A DNA stretch of 64,000 nucleotides from Rhizobiaceae bacterium (GCA_017644105.1 JAEPMD010000001.1:186001-250000), one strand, 5' to 3'. Shown: positions 38,905 through 48,987, numbered from the stretch's first letter. The notes: generated by a model not told the origin, from the sequence alone. Numbers and translations: made by a program.

Positions 38905-39750
38905 ATGAAAAATGCTCCAAAAAACGCTTTCGTGACCGGCTTTCCAATAAAACAATCCAAATCACCTCTCATTCATGGGTATTGGCTCAATGATCTTCAT
39001 ATTGATGGCACATATCGGGCCGTTGAACTTGCAGAAGACGGTTTCTCAGAATTTATCGCAAAACTTAAAAATGGTGATGCGGATTTCGAAGGCGGTAACG
39101 TCACCATGCCTTTTAAAGAGGAAGCTTTTCAATTGGTTGATGAGCGCGATGCTATTGCTGAAAAAATAGGTGCGGTGAATACTATTTATCGAAAAGATGG
39201 CAAATTGTGTGGCACCAATACCGACGCCTATGGTTTCGCTGCTAATCTGGATGATTTAGTACCCCAATGGCGTCCTGAAGCAAAAAATACGAGCAAAGCA
39301 GTTGTTTTCGGTGCCGGAGGTGCCAGCCGCGCCATACTTTATGCTTTGATTGAAGCAGGATTTAGCGAAGTCGCGCTTTATAATCGCACTTTATCGCGCG
39401 CTGAAACACTCGCGGGTGAATTTGGCCTCAGAGTTACAGCTTATCAGATTGATGATGTAGATCATGGGCTTAAAAACGCAGATCTTTTCGTCAATACATC
39501 TTCATTAGGAATGCATGGAACGCCCGTGCCTGATCTAAATTTTGCTTCTATGGCTGAGGGGGCGATTGCGACCGATATTGTCTATCATCCTTTAAAGACA
39601 AAGTTCTTAGAAAATGCCGAAAAACAGGGCATTGCGATAGCTGATGGTTTTGGCATGTTATTGCATCAGGCAGTCCCTGGTTTTGAACACTGGTTCGGTG
39701 CGCGCCCAAAAGTGACCAAAACATTGCGCGATAAGATATTAAATGGATAA
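38905..39750 (+). CDS. aroE: Shikimate dehydrogenase
   Basis: NADPH-dependent reduction of 3-dehydroshikimate to shikimate in aromatic amino-acid synthesis. The 281-residue protein has FPIKQSKSPLIHGYWL (substrate loop), NVTMPFKEEAF with the catalytic Lys, GAVNTI, GTNTDAYGF, FGAGGASRAILYAL (cofactor motif) and NTSSLGMHG; GFGMLLHQAVPGFEHWFG closes the family pattern. It starts three bases after the maf stop and overlaps the region before coaE, forming a tight operon. Confidence 0.96.
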   Translation: MKNAPKNAFVTGFPIKQSKSPLIHGYWLNDLHIDGTYRAVELAEDGFSEFIAKLKNGDADFEGGNVTMPFKEEAFQLVDERDAIAEKIGAVNTIYRKDGKLCGTNTDAYGFAANLDDLVPQWRPEAKNTSKAVVFGAGGASRAILYALIEAGFSEVALYNRTLSRAETLAGEFGLRVTAYQIDDVDHGLKNADLFVNTSSLGMHGTPVPDLNFASMAEGAIATDIVYHPLKTKFLENAEKQGIAIADGFGMLLHQAVPGFEHWFGARPKVTKTLRDKILNG

Positions 39751-39757
39751 TCGCGAT

Positions 39758-40342
39758 ATGAAGATCATTGGATTAACCGGTTCAATCGGAATGGGAAAAA
39801 CCACAACGGCGCAAATGTTTGAAAAGCATGGCGTTCCTACCATTGATGCTGATGAAATAGTTCATGATCTTTATGAAAATGAAGCGGTGGCTTTAATTGA
39901 AGACGCGTTTCCAGACACAACGGATGAAAACGGTGTGGATCGCATAAAATTATCGCAGGCCGTGATTGGACAACCAGAAAATTTTGCAAAACTGGAAGCG
40001 ATCATTCATCCGCTTGTACGACAAAAACAAGATGAATTTATAAAATTTCATCGAGCGCAAGGCGCGGATCTGGTATTGCTGGATATACCGCTTTTATTTG
40101 AGACAAATGCGCAGTCGCGTGTCGATATCATTGTGGTCGTCACATGTGACGCAGATATTCAAAAACAACGTGTCTTAGCGCGAAAAAACATGAGCGAAGA
40201 GAAATTCGCGGCAATTTTGGAAAAACAGCTCCCGGATGCTGAAAAACGCAAATTAGCCGACCATATTGTGGATACTTCAGAGAGTTTTGAAAATACCGAA
40301 GCGCAAGTTGTAGCGCTATTAGATGCCTTGCGGCTAAACTGA
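39758..40342 (+). CDS. coaE: Dephospho-CoA kinase
   Basis: Phosphorylates dephospho-CoA to CoA, the last step of the pathway. The 194-residue protein has the P-loop IGLTGSIGMGKTTTAQMF, GVPTIDADEIVHDLY, EAIIHPLVR and DIPLLFETN, all CoaE signatures. An ATG at 39743 overlaps the aroE stop and would add five residues; the ATG at 39758 has GGA nine bases upstream and gives the conserved MKIIGLTG start. Coding continues from aroE without a promoter-sized gap. Confidence 0.94.
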   Translation: MKIIGLTGSIGMGKTTTAQMFEKHGVPTIDADEIVHDLYENEAVALIEDAFPDTTDENGVDRIKLSQAVIGQPENFAKLEAIIHPLVRQKQDEFIKFHRAQGADLVLLDIPLLFETNAQSRVDIIVVVTCDADIQKQRVLARKNMSEEKFAAILEKQLPDAEKRKLADHIVDTSESFENTEAQVVALLDALRLN

Positions 40343-40372
40343 GAACCCAAATCACTATTTCAAAGGCACAAT

Positions 40373-41068
40373 ATGCGCGAAATTATCTTCGATACGGAAA
40401 CAACCGGGCTCAGCAACAAAGACGACCGAATTATCGAATTTGGTGGCGTCGAGCTAGAGAACAAATTTCCGACCGGCAATTTTTTGCATATTTACATCAA
40501 TCCGGAAGGCAAACAGGTCCATCCTGATGCACTTGAAGTTCATGGGATCACCGATGAGTTTCTGCTTGATAAGCCAACATTTAAAGATATTGCCGACGAA
40601 ATGCTGGAATTTGTCAAAGGCGCCAAGCTGGTTGCGCATAACGCAAACTTCGATATGGGCTTTTTAAATGCTGAACTTGCAAGATTAGACAAACTTCCGA
40701 TCGGCAACGAGCATGTCATTGATACTTTGGCGATTGCACGACGCAAACACCCAATGGGGCCAAACAGTCTTGATGCTCTTTGCCGTAGATATGGCATTGA
40801 TAATTCAAAGCGCGAAAAACACGGCGCGTTGCTCGATGCAGAACTCTTAGCGGAAGTTTATATTGAATTATCAGGCGGCAAACAAACCGCGTTGAGCTTG
40901 GTTAGCAATTCAAGTTCGACTGAACAAAGTACAGATGTATCTCAGGAAACAGTACAAATTCAAACACGTCCGAACCCTTTACCACCGCGCATTACCGATG
41001 ATGAAAGAAAAGCTCATGCCAAGCTTGTTGAGGATCTTGGCGAAAACGCGATCTGGGCTAAATCCTGA
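40373..41068 (+). CDS. dnaQ: DNA polymerase III epsilon subunit
   Basis: The 3'-5' proofreading exonuclease of the replicative polymerase. The 231-residue protein is a DEDDh exonuclease: IIFDTETTGL (Exo I, Asp6 and Glu8), HNANFDMGFL (Exo II) and KREKHGALLDAELLAEVY (Exo III with the catalytic His). A polar linker and the alpha-binding tail follow. It is the last gene of the maf-aroE-coaE-dnaQ run and ends at a hairpin shared with convergent secB. Confidence 0.95.
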   Translation: MREIIFDTETTGLSNKDDRIIEFGGVELENKFPTGNFLHIYINPEGKQVHPDALEVHGITDEFLLDKPTFKDIADEMLEFVKGAKLVAHNANFDMGFLNAELARLDKLPIGNEHVIDTLAIARRKHPMGPNSLDALCRRYGIDNSKREKHGALLDAELLAEVYIELSGGKQTALSLVSNSSSTEQSTDVSQETVQIQTRPNPLPPRITDDERKAHAKLVEDLGENAIWAKS

Positions 41069-41072
41069 ATAT

Positions 41073-41117
41073 AAAAAACCGGCCGAGATCGGAATGATTG
41101 ATCTGGCCGGTCAGTAT
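41073..41117. terminator. Bidirectional terminator between dnaQ and secB
   Basis: ACCGGCC (41078-41084) with GGCCGGT (41105-41111), extended inward by AGATC (41086-41090) with GATCT (41100-41104). Six A flank the left side (U6 on the minus strand, for secB); a T-rich stretch follows on the right. Confidence 0.85.
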
Positions 41118-41134
41118 CTTTTATTTAACGCTGC

Positions 41135-41641
41135 TTAGTTTGATTTTGGCGCTTCAACTTTCGCTTTCGCTTGTTCTTCAGCCATGCGCTGTTGGAACAT
41201 TTGAGCAAAATCAATTGGGTCAATCATCAATGGCGGGAAGCCACCATTGCGTGTTGCATCAGCAACAATCTGACGTGCAAATGGGAAGAGTAGGCGCGGG
41301 CACTCAATAAACAGAACTGGTAGAACATGCTCCTGAGGGAAATTAGCTACGCGGAAAATACCGCCATAAACCAATTCAACATGGAAAAGCTGCTCATCGC
41401 CATTTTTAGCATCTGCAGTTAAGTTCAAAACCACATCAAAGTCAGTTTGTGACAAAGGATTGGCGTTCACATTGACATTGATATTAATGTCAGGCGCTTT
41501 TTCCTTTGGACCAAGAGACTTAGGTGCACCAGGATTTTCAAAAGATAAATCTTTGATATATTGAGTGAGAATATTCAAAGATGGTGGTGTAGCAGCTTCG
41601 CTGTTTGATCCAGCAGCGTTGTTATCAGCTTTATCTGACAT
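41135..41641 (-). CDS. secB: Protein-export chaperone SecB
   Basis: A tetrameric chaperone that keeps preproteins unfolded and delivers them to SecA. The 168-residue protein has a polar N-terminus, then [83 protein letters not shown], all SecB-conserved. An SD (GGAA) lies well placed before the ATG. It is opposed to dnaQ and lies about 120 bases downstream of fxsA on the same strand. Confidence 0.96.
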   Translation of the reverse strand: MSDKADNNAAGSNSEAATPPSLNILTQYIKDLSFENPGAPKSLGPKEKAPDININVNVNANPLSQTDFDVVLNLTADAKNGDEQLFHVELVYGGIFRVANFPQEHVLPVLFIECPRLLFPFARQIVADATRNGGFPPLMIDPIDFAQMFQQRMAEEQAKAKVEAPKSN

Positions 41642-41759
41642 AATAATTTCCTTTATTTCCTCGTTGGCTGCGATTTTCCCAACAGCCGCTTATTTGAAAA
41701 ATCTTGCGGGTGAGCTAGCATCTCAAACCATGCCTTACAACCAAAAAAAGGTAAAAATT

Positions 41760-42296
41760 CTATTTCGGCTTGTTTTCGTCATCAATCCAAGGGGAATGTG
41801 GATTGGGTTCTGAGCTCGGATTTGGCTCTGGATCGCGTGAATATTCATCTTCATTTAGATCCACAAATGGTTCACCTTGGTAATTGGGACCACGAGACGC
41901 ACCAGCACCCTGGCCAAACGCGCTTCCACCAACATTGATGACATTGATGCGTGTTTTCAAAAAGTTCCAAGCCAAATCTCTAAACGGTGGGAAGAATAGC
42001 AGAAAACCGATGGAATCGGTTACAAATCCGGGCGTTAGAAGCAAAACGCCGGCGATCATAATCATCGCACCATGAACCAGTTCACGCCCTGGAATATTAC
42101 CCGAACGGCTTTCCGCCTGCAGTTTTTGTAGGATCGATAGACCCTGTTGACGCAAGAAAAAAGTGCCCAAAATGGCCGTGACCAAAATCATGCCCAATGT
42201 TGGAAATACACCGATCTGCCCTCCGACAAGGATGAATACGGTAATTTCCAGAATTGGAATCACCAATAATAAGAACGGAATGAGTGAAAATGCCAT
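41760..42296 (-). CDS. fxsA: FxsA family membrane protein
   Basis: A 178-residue FxsA-type protein: membrane helix with LLVIPILEITVFILVGGQIG, a second helix IGVFPTLGMILVTAILGTFFLRQQG, the GRELVHGAMIMIAGVLLLTPGFVTDSIGFLLFFPPFR block, and a polar, acidic C-terminal tail. In E. coli FxsA relieves phage exclusion by F plasmid PifA; the general role is unknown. The adjacency to secB and divergence from the Tim44-like gene are normal for Rhizobiales. Confidence 0.9.
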   Translation of the reverse strand: MAFSLIPFLLLVIPILEITVFILVGGQIGVFPTLGMILVTAILGTFFLRQQGLSILQKLQAESRSGNIPGRELVHGAMIMIAGVLLLTPGFVTDSIGFLLFFPPFRDLAWNFLKTRINVINVGGSAFGQGAGASRGPNYQGEPFVDLNEDEYSRDPEPNPSSEPNPHSPWIDDENKPK

Positions 42297-42472
42297 AAAA
42301 TCGGATACATTCTAAAGAGTTGAAGCGTTCATATTCGTCAATTTAGTGCGTAACTGCGATCTAAAATGACGTCGTTTCGTATAGATAATGCATGTTCTTG
42401 CATTTTTAAAGGTAAATGGATTTGAATGCGCGGCATAAGCACTCTATATGCTTATATAGACGAATAATTTAG

Positions 42473-43189
42473 ATGGCGATTCTGATGGGTTCTTTTGATT
42501 TTACAACTTTGTTCTTTTTTGTTGTTGCTGTGATTGTGTTTATCCAATTGCGCGGTGTGCTGGGTAAACGAACTGGACACGAGAAGGATCACCACCATCG
42601 CCAGCGCGAAATCAACGACATGTATACTGGCCCAGAAGACGATTCAAATGTCGTAACTTTGCCACGTCGTGATGATGCAGAAGAGCCGATCAACAAATAT
42701 TTAAATATCGACAGCTATGCCGAACCGGGTACGCCACTCAACGATCAATTGCGAAATGTCATTCAGGCTGATCCAAATTTTGCACCAAAGCAATTTGTTG
42801 ATGGCGCAAAAATGGCTTACGAGATGATTGTCACAGCATTTGCGTATGGTAATCGTAAGGAACTAAAAAATCTTTTATCTCGTGATGTTTATGACAGCTA
42901 TGTCGCTGCGATCAATGAACGCGAATCCCGCAAAGAAACCGTAAGATTTGATTTTGTTGGTGTTGATAAAGCTGAAATCGTTCAAGCTGAAGTGGTTGGA
43001 CGCAATGTTAACGTTACAGTTCGACTTGTCAGCCAGATCATTTCAGCCACACTTGATAGTGGCGAAGATGTCGTCGAAGGTGATTTAGAAGAAATCGCAG
43101 AGGTGATCGATATCTGGACATTCTCTCGTGATGTGAAATCACGCGATCCTAATTGGCGCTTGGTCGCATCCGAGCCAGATAACGGCTAA
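42473..43189 (+). CDS. Tim44-like domain protein
   Basis: A 238-residue protein with one N-terminal membrane helix (FTTLFFFVVAVIVFIQLRGVLG), a linker, and a C-terminal Tim44-like domain (PKQFVDGAKMAYEMIVTAFAYGNRKELKNLLSRDVYDSYVAAINER, then WTFSRDVKSRDPNWRLVAS). Mitochondrial Tim44 tethers the import motor; the bacterial protein (TimA) faces the cytoplasm at the inner membrane and its role is not settled. A second in-frame ATG at 42485 (MGSFDF) is an equally likely start. Mostly followed by mltA and smr in this order. Confidence 0.88.
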   Translation: MAILMGSFDFTTLFFFVVAVIVFIQLRGVLGKRTGHEKDHHHRQREINDMYTGPEDDSNVVTLPRRDDAEEPINKYLNIDSYAEPGTPLNDQLRNVIQADPNFAPKQFVDGAKMAYEMIVTAFAYGNRKELKNLLSRDVYDSYVAAINERESRKETVRFDFVGVDKAEIVQAEVVGRNVNVTVRLVSQIISATLDSGEDVVEGDLEEIAEVIDIWTFSRDVKSRDPNWRLVASEPDNG

Positions 43190-43207
43190 CCAAACTGACT
43201 TGTCAAT

Positions 43208-44299
43208 ATGACGGATAATCTCCAGCCAGTCCGATTTTCTGATATCCCAGGCTGGCAGGTTGATGATCATCAAAAAGCATTTCAAGCGTTCCTTCAATCA
43301 GCGCGATCTCACTTAGACGTAAAACCATATCGCCAAAAATCATTACCATTTGATGGTGATAGATTTAACGCTGTCTGCCGTGAGGCAGTTGATTTATCAA
43401 GCGGTGGAAATCTCGCAAAAGAAACAGCAAAAGCGTTTTTTGAACAAAACTTTTCTCCTTTTTTAGTCACTGAAGATGGCTTTGTGACAGGCTATTATGA
43501 ACCTGAAATCGATGTCCGTTTTGAAAAAGATGAGATTTTTAAATATCTATTTTATAAAAGACCAAACGATCTGATCGACATCGATAATCCTGACAATCCG
43601 CCGGCAAGTATTGAAAAGGGCACTATGTTTGCGCACAGAACGGAAGACGGTCTCGTTCCATACGCGGATCGGAAAGCGATTGATCAAGGGTTCTTAAAAG
43701 ATCAAAATTTAGAAATCGCTTATGCCAAAAGCAAAGCAGATGTTTATTTCATCCATATTCAAGGCTCAGCAAGATTAAAGGGAGAAAATGGCGATATAAA
43801 ACGCATATCCTATGCGGCAAAATCGGGGCATTCCTATACATCAATTGGTAAAATTCTGATCGAACGAGGCGAAATTCATCCAGACAACATGTCGATGGCT
43901 GCCATACGTCAATGGATGGATGAAAACTCATCTTCGATTGATGAGCTGTTATGGCAAAATCAGTCCTATATTTTCTTCGCGGAAATTACAAACTTTGATC
44001 CGTTAATGGGGCCCATTGGTGCCGCTAAAATTCAGCTCATGGATCAGCGCTCTCTGGCTGTTGACAAAAATATCTATCAGTTTGGTTTGCCAATTTTCAT
44101 CAATGCCGAAAACGCGCCGGTCAACGCGCTAAGACGAAACTTTCGACAACTCATGATCGCTCATGACACAGGTTCGGCAATTTTAGGGTCAGCTAGGGGT
44201 GATATTTTTATAGGAACTGGTTTAAAAGCAGGCGAAATAGCTGGCGGGATTGCTCATCAAGCCAGTTTTTTTGTGCTATTACCGGGTGAAAATAATTAA
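43208..44299 (+). CDS. mltA: MltA-domain lytic transglycosylase
   Basis: A 363-residue murein transglycosylase with an MltA domain (FVTGYYEPEIDVR, FAHRTEDGLVPYADRKAI, VYFIHIQGSARL) and a C-terminal 3D domain (AHDTGSAILGSARGDIFIGTG, with the catalytic Asp in HDTG). Unusually for a periplasmic enzyme there is no signal peptide: the protein opens MTDNLQPVRFSDIPGW and no upstream in-frame start exists within the 18-base gap. Rhizobial homologues, as I recall, are often annotated this way. It lies between the Tim44-like gene and smr. Confidence 0.9.
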   Translation: MTDNLQPVRFSDIPGWQVDDHQKAFQAFLQSARSHLDVKPYRQKSLPFDGDRFNAVCREAVDLSSGGNLAKETAKAFFEQNFSPFLVTEDGFVTGYYEPEIDVRFEKDEIFKYLFYKRPNDLIDIDNPDNPPASIEKGTMFAHRTEDGLVPYADRKAIDQGFLKDQNLEIAYAKSKADVYFIHIQGSARLKGENGDIKRISYAAKSGHSYTSIGKILIERGEIHPDNMSMAAIRQWMDENSSSIDELLWQNQSYIFFAEITNFDPLMGPIGAAKIQLMDQRSLAVDKNIYQFGLPIFINAENAPVNALRRNFRQLMIAHDTGSAILGSARGDIFIGTGLKAGEIAGGIAHQASFFVLLPGENN

Positions 44300-44308
44300 C
44301 GGGCGCAG

Positions 44309-44881
44309 ATGTCAAAACGGGTTAAAAAACTATCATTGGATGATCAAAAGGTTTGGCGTCATGTCACGCAAACCGTCATTCCCTATGGTGATCCGTTTGA
44401 AGGAGACGCCTTTGAAGATGAGCTTAACCAAGAGGAAGAGCTAAAAAGCGTCAAACCTGAAAAAGCACGATTGCGCTCCACAGCGGAGAGCTATTCGCCA
44501 CCAATCCCACAACCGAAAACAAAAATAACCTCGAGTGATTTGCACCCCATTGAACGCCCAGTCCATAAAAAAATCGCCAAAGGACGGGTATCGATTGATG
44601 CGACGATCGATCTGCATGGCATGACCCAGCAAATCGCTCATCGTGCACTTTATAATTTCTTAACGGACGCCTATCTTTGCGGAGACCGGCACGTTTTGGT
44701 CATCACCGGAAAAGGAAATTCTTCGGGCGGACGAGGCATATTGCGCCAGGTTGTGCCCGAATGGTTCAAAAATCCAGAATTTAAGGAACTGGTATCGGGA
44801 TTTCGCGCATCCGCCCAACATCATGGCGGTGATGGCGCGCTATATGTGCGTTTGCGGCGCAAGCATGATCCGCGACTTTAA
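44309..44881 (+). CDS. Smr/MutS2-domain protein
   Basis: A 190-residue protein with a disordered charged first half and a C-terminal Smr domain: DATIDLHGMTQQIAHRALYNFL (the LDLHG-type motif), HVLVITGKGNSSGGRGILRQVVPEW (TGKG), and FRASAQHHGGDGALYVRLRR. Smr domains bind and nick DNA or RNA in other proteins (for example ribosome-collision endonucleases); activity here is inferred. It is in a run of mltA, smr and an XRE gene, all with short gaps. Confidence 0.88.
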   Translation: MSKRVKKLSLDDQKVWRHVTQTVIPYGDPFEGDAFEDELNQEEELKSVKPEKARLRSTAESYSPPIPQPKTKITSSDLHPIERPVHKKIAKGRVSIDATIDLHGMTQQIAHRALYNFLTDAYLCGDRHVLVITGKGNSSGGRGILRQVVPEWFKNPEFKELVSGFRASAQHHGGDGALYVRLRRKHDPRL

Positions 44882-44897
44882 GGTATGGAACTTTGCG

Positions 44898-45251
44898 ATG
44901 ACCCCATTTGGTAAAGCTATTCGAGATTTAAGAGAAGAACGCGGCATTACGCAAAAACAAATGGCGAAAGCGCTCAATGTTACGCCTGCTTATCTTTCAG
45001 CCTTAGAGCATGGCCATCGATCAAAACCAAACTGGCATTTTGTTCAACGCATCATCGGATATTTCAACATTATTTGGGACGATGCCGAAGATTTGATGAA
45101 TCTTGCAGGTATTTCGGATCCAAAGATAACCATCGACACATCCGGTTTATCGCCAAAAGCCACTGAAACAGCCAATCATTTGGCAAAAAAGATCGCACGT
45201 TTATCAGATAATGATCTGGATGATATCAAAAAGATTATCGACGGTGCTTAA
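44898..45251 (+). CDS. XRE-family helix-turn-helix regulator
   Basis: A 117-residue protein with a Cro/CI-type HTH near residues 4-60 (AIRDLREERGITQKQMAKALNVTPAYLSALEHGHRSKP), followed by a 50-residue helical tail (LSPKATETANHLAKKIARLSDNDLDDIKKII) likely used for dimerisation. The frame is open from 44751, overlapping smr, but the ATG at 44898 gives the HTH start and lies 17 bases after the smr stop. It probably belongs to the mltA-smr transcript. Targets unknown. Confidence 0.85.
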   Translation: MTPFGKAIRDLREERGITQKQMAKALNVTPAYLSALEHGHRSKPNWHFVQRIIGYFNIIWDDAEDLMNLAGISDPKITIDTSGLSPKATETANHLAKKIARLSDNDLDDIKKIIDGA

Positions 45252-45272
45252 ATCTTGAATGTTTAGGACAGA

Positions 45273-46220
45273 CTACCACTTTGCAATAATGCTACGGAGT
45301 TCTTTTTCGTGCTTATTGACGAACCAACCGTAGTAATTTTCCCGAGGATATCTGCGGCCGCTGCGGCGAAAACTTTTCGCGCGCTCATCTGGCTTGCCAA
45401 GATTATATAAAGTCGCTGTTAGGCCCGGGTTTTTGGAAATATCAACGCGGCCGGTTTTCTTATATTCGTCAATGGAAACTCTGATCGAGGCTGCCATATA
45501 GGTTAATGTCGTGTTTGGATCCATGATGGCTTTATAGACACCGCGTGCATCGGAGGCCTTGATTTTCTTGTGCTTCGTCGTTGCATTGACTTTATCGGTG
45601 AGTTTGAGCGCCGTTAGTGGATTTATCTGACCAAGTCCAAATGTCTGACCCGCGTAAAATGGCTGAAAAAACACAGCGCTAAAACGGCCCTTGGGATATT
45701 TTGTCCCGTCGACTTTTTTGCCACTAAATTTTTTGTTCCAAATATTTTCACGGCAAGACCAGAGTTCAAATGAACCCTTGGCTTTTCCGCATGTTTTAAA
45801 TTCGTCACGCGCGACGAAATCCATTACGTTTTCATCGCCGTGCTTGAATTCAAATTTATTCGTCGTATAGGCGGCAACTTTAACCAAATAGGATTGGAAG
45901 GTGTCATAAATGTCAACGTTAAATGTATGTTCGCCAACGATGGCACCAACCATGTGGATAGGATCAATTTTGTAGGCAGCGGCATATTTTTTAATACCCC
46001 GCTGCAATTTACGATCATTTTCAAGAAGCTTTTTGACTTTTTCGTATTTTGCGTCAAAAGTTGTGTTCTTGGCAGACGTCCGGCGGCTTGATGCGCCTGG
46101 AATTTTCGGTTGTTTGGAATAACGATTTCCGCTGGGGACGACGCGCGCAGAAGCAGCAGCAGCAAAATCTACTGATAATAGACCAATAACAGCCCCTATA
46201 GCGATCAGTCCCCGCATCAC
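45273..46220 (-). CDS. DUF1402 family exported protein, lysozyme-like
   Basis: A 315-residue protein with a signal peptide (LIAIGAVIGLLSVDFAAAASA) and the pattern of DUF1402: AYKIDPIHMVGAIVGEHTFNVDIYDTFQSY, a central Cys pair region (FKTCGKAKGSFELWSCRENI), FGLGQINPLTALKLTD and LTATLYNLGKPDERA. The GEHTFN and FGLGQINP features resemble the catalytic-Glu and Gln-rich motifs of lytic transglycosylases, so a cell-wall role is likely but unproven. It sits right downstream of hslU, its normal Rhizobiales neighbour. Confidence 0.83.
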   Translation of the reverse strand: MMRGLIAIGAVIGLLSVDFAAAASARVVPSGNRYSKQPKIPGASSRRTSAKNTTFDAKYEKVKKLLENDRKLQRGIKKYAAAYKIDPIHMVGAIVGEHTFNVDIYDTFQSYLVKVAAYTTNKFEFKHGDENVMDFVARDEFKTCGKAKGSFELWSCRENIWNKKFSGKKVDGTKYPKGRFSAVFFQPFYAGQTFGLGQINPLTALKLTDKVNATTKHKKIKASDARGVYKAIMDPNTTLTYMAASIRVSIDEYKKTGRVDISKNPGLTATLYNLGKPDERAKSFRRSGRRYPRENYYGWFVNKHEKELRSIIAKW

Positions 46221-46254
46221 ACCAAAATCCTATCTGCCCATTTACATGATTTAT

Positions 46255-47562
46255 TTATAGTATGAATTTAGACAAATCTGTGTCCTGCGCAAGATCACCG
46301 ACATGTTTTCGGACATATTCGGCATCAATTGTGACAGTTGTGCCACTCGTATCGGGTGCTGAGAACGAAATATCGTCCAAAACGCGCTCCATAACGGTTT
46401 GCAATCGGCGCGCACCAATATTTTCAACCGATGAATTCAAATGCACGGCAACATCCGCCAATTCATCAATCGCATCATCGGTGAATTCAAGCGTCACGTC
46501 TTCTGTTTTCATTAATGCCACATATTGTTTGATCAAGCTGGCTTCGGTTTCGGTCAAAATTCGGCGGAAATCATCTTTTTCCAGCGCACGCAATTCAACG
46601 CGGATTGGCAATCGACCTTGTAGTTCTGGCAGGAGATCGGATGGTTTGGCCACATGGAATGCACCAGATGCGACAAACAAGATGTGATCTGTCTTAATTG
46701 GCCCATATTTTGTAGCAACAGTGGTACCTTCTACAAGGGGTAACAGGTCACGTTGCACGCCTTCACGAGACACCCCAACACCGGCGCCACCATCTTTTGC
46801 AGCGATTTTGTCAATCTCATCAATGAACACAATGCCGTCATTTTGCGCAGAGCGCATGGCTTCTTGTTGGATCTGTTCGTCATCCAGCAATTTATCTGAT
46901 TCATCATTGATCAATTGCTCGTATGAATCTTTTACGGTGGTTTTGACCTTCTTGGTCTGACCACCCATGGCTTTGCCAAACATATCGCTTAAATTCAAAA
47001 CGCCGACATTGGCGCCCGGCATGCCAGGAATTTCAAAATTTGGCATACTAGATTGATTATCTGACAATTCGATCTCAATTTCTGTGTCGTCAATCAGTCC
47101 TTCGCGCAGTTTCTTGCGGAAGGAATCGCGTGTTTTGGGCGATGCGGTTGTGCCACATAATGCATCAAGCACACGTTCTTCGGCATTTAAATGTGCTTTG
47201 GCTTTCACTTCAGCGCGCTTTTTCTCTTTCACAATTGAGATGCCGGCTTCAACGAGATCGCGGACAATTTGTTCGACATCACGGCCAACATAGCCAACTT
47301 CAGTAAATTTTGTGGCTTCAACTTTGATAAAAGGCGCACCAGCCAGTTTTGCTAAGCGGCGCGATATCTCGGTTTTACCCACACCAGTTGGCCCAATCAT
47401 TAAAATGTTTTTTGGCATGACCTCATCGCGTAGATCATCAGGCAATTGTTGCCGACGCCAGCGATTGCGCATGGCGATCGCAACAGCGCGTTTGGCATCT
47501 TTTTGTCCAATAATGTAGCGATCAAGTTCGGATACGGTTTCACGTGGTGAAAATGTTGTCAT
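46255..47562 (-). CDS. hslU: ATP-dependent protease ATPase subunit HslU
   Basis: The AAA+ unfoldase that feeds substrates to HslV. The 435-residue protein has [30 protein letters not shown], Walker A in [33 protein letters not shown] (pore GYVG), Walker B in [12 protein letters not shown], and the sensor [20 protein letters not shown]. The C-terminal docking tail is present (DLSKFIL). It lies directly downstream of hslV (58 bases), the usual operon order. Confidence 0.96.
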   Translation of the reverse strand: MTTFSPRETVSELDRYIIGQKDAKRAVAIAMRNRWRRQQLPDDLRDEVMPKNILMIGPTGVGKTEISRRLAKLAGAPFIKVEATKFTEVGYVGRDVEQIVRDLVEAGISIVKEKKRAEVKAKAHLNAEERVLDALCGTTASPKTRDSFRKKLREGLIDDTEIEIELSDNQSSMPNFEIPGMPGANVGVLNLSDMFGKAMGGQTKKVKTTVKDSYEQLINDESDKLLDDEQIQQEAMRSAQNDGIVFIDEIDKIAAKDGGAGVGVSREGVQRDLLPLVEGTTVATKYGPIKTDHILFVASGAFHVAKPSDLLPELQGRLPIRVELRALEKDDFRRILTETEASLIKQYVALMKTEDVTLEFTDDAIDELADVAVHLNSSVENIGARRLQTVMERVLDDISFSAPDTSGTTVTIDAEYVRKHVGDLAQDTDLSKFIL

Positions 47563-47619
47563 TTATGTCTTATTCCATATTCTTTTGGGTAATTGCGAAA
47601 ACTCAAGCGATTTAAGGGA

Positions 47620-48195
47620 CTAGTTTTCGGTCTCAAGTGTTTCCACAACGATATTCTGATTGGTGTAAACGCAGATATCGCCGGCAATTTCCATTGCCTT
47701 TTTGGCAATCTCTTCGGCTGACATATCTGTGCCCATTAAAGCACGGGCAGCTGCATAGGCGTAGTTTCCGCCTGAGCCAATGGCCATAGTGCCATGTTCT
47801 GGCTCCAAAACATCGCCATTACCGGTGATTGCGAGCGTAACATCTTTATCTGCAACCAACATCATGGCTTCCAAACGACGCAAATAACGATCGGTGCGCC
47901 AATCTTTGGCAAGTTCAACAGATGCGCGCATCAATTGACCTGGATATTGTTCAAGCTTGGCTTCCAGGCGCTCTAAAAGCGTAAAGGCATCAGCTGTCGC
48001 GCCCGCAAAACCAGCAATCACATTGCCGCCTTTTCCGATGCGACGTACTTTTCTTGCATTGCCCTTCATGACGGTCTGTCCAAGGCTAACCTGTCCATCA
48101 CCGGCCATAACGGAAACTCCGTCTTTTTTGACCGTGATAATTGTGGTTGCGTGCATGGGCGCATAAGGCGCCGCGGCTGGGTTTTGATCACTCAT
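47620..48195 (-). CDS. hslV: ATP-dependent protease peptidase subunit HslV
   Basis: A dodecameric N-terminal-threonine peptidase. The 191-residue protein begins [26 protein letters not shown], a short propeptide before the catalytic Thr of TTIITV; then [45 protein letters not shown] and [14 protein letters not shown]. The frame is open to 48285; the ATG at 48193-48195 has an AGGA SD. Divergent from hisB, with 183 bases between. Confidence 0.95.
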   Translation of the reverse strand: MSDQNPAAAPYAPMHATTIITVKKDGVSVMAGDGQVSLGQTVMKGNARKVRRIGKGGNVIAGFAGATADAFTLLERLEAKLEQYPGQLMRASVELAKDWRTDRYLRRLEAMMLVADKDVTLAITGNGDVLEPEHGTMAIGSGGNYAYAAARALMGTDMSAEEIAKKAMEIAGDICVYTNQNIVVETLETEN

Positions 48196-48378
48196 AAATA
48201 TTCCTAACTTCCTGCCAATCCTGAGATTTGGCCCATAAAAGCAATTCATTGATCCCATATGTAGGTGCGAAATCTCGAAAATCAAAACGTAATTTTTATA
48301 AAACCATCATCTCACTTATGGAAATTTATCCCTTGGCCTGTTATTGAGCACTTATTATTTTGTCACTTGGAGCAGCCG

Positions 48379-48987
48379 ATGGCTCAAGAATTATCAAATA
48401 GATCAGCATCCATTGAACGTAAAACCAATGAAACAGATATTTCTGTTTCGGTAAAAATCGATGGCACAGGCGTTAATAATATCAAAACCGGTGTCGGGTT
48501 TTTTGACCATATGTTGGATCAATTATCTCGCCATTCACTCATTGATATGGATATTCATGCCGATGGTGATTTGCATATTGATGATCACCATACAGTCGAA
48601 GATGTGGGCATCGCAATCGGGCAAGCTTTGTCGAAAGCATTGGGCGATCGCAAGGGCATTACACGCTATGCAAGTTTGGACCTTGTGATGGATGAAACGA
48701 TGACAAAAGCTGGGATTGATATTTCAGGCCGCCCATTTTTGGTTTGGAATGTGGAATTTTCAGCGCCAAAAATCGGAACTTTTGACACTGAGCTTGTCCG
48801 CGAGTTTTTCCAAGCTCTTGCGCAGAACAGTGGTATGACATTACATGTGAAGAACTACTATGGTGCCAATAATCACCATATTGCAGAAACTTGTTTTAAA
48901 GCTGTAGCACGTGTTTTGCGCACAGCATGCGAAATTGACCCGCGGCAGGCGGATAAAATCCCGTCTACCAAGGGAACATTGGGCTAA
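48379..48987 (+). CDS. hisB: Imidazoleglycerol-phosphate dehydratase
   Basis: The dehydration step of histidine synthesis, using a di-manganese centre. The 202-residue monofunctional HisB has [45 protein letters not shown] (metal-binding HHTxED) and [27 protein letters not shown] with the second HH-E site (the first three residues here read AQN). The frame is open from 48265; GGAG precedes the ATG at 48379. First gene of hisB-DUF2628-hisHAFE-coaA. Confidence 0.96.
   Translation: MAQELSNRSASIERKTNETDISVSVKIDGTGVNNIKTGVGFFDHMLDQLSRHSLIDMDIHADGDLHIDDHHTVEDVGIAIGQALSKALGDRKGITRYASLDLVMDETMTKAGIDISGRPFLVWNVEFSAPKIGTFDTELVREFFQALAQNSGMTLHVKNYYGANNHHIAETCFKAVARVLRTACEIDPRQADKIPSTKGTLG

Noticed and set aside
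47536-47552. TTTCAC-GTG-GTGAAA at the start of hslU as a parS site
   Set aside because: The arms are separated by an extra three bases; it matches only half of the parS consensus and lies inside conserved codons of hslU.
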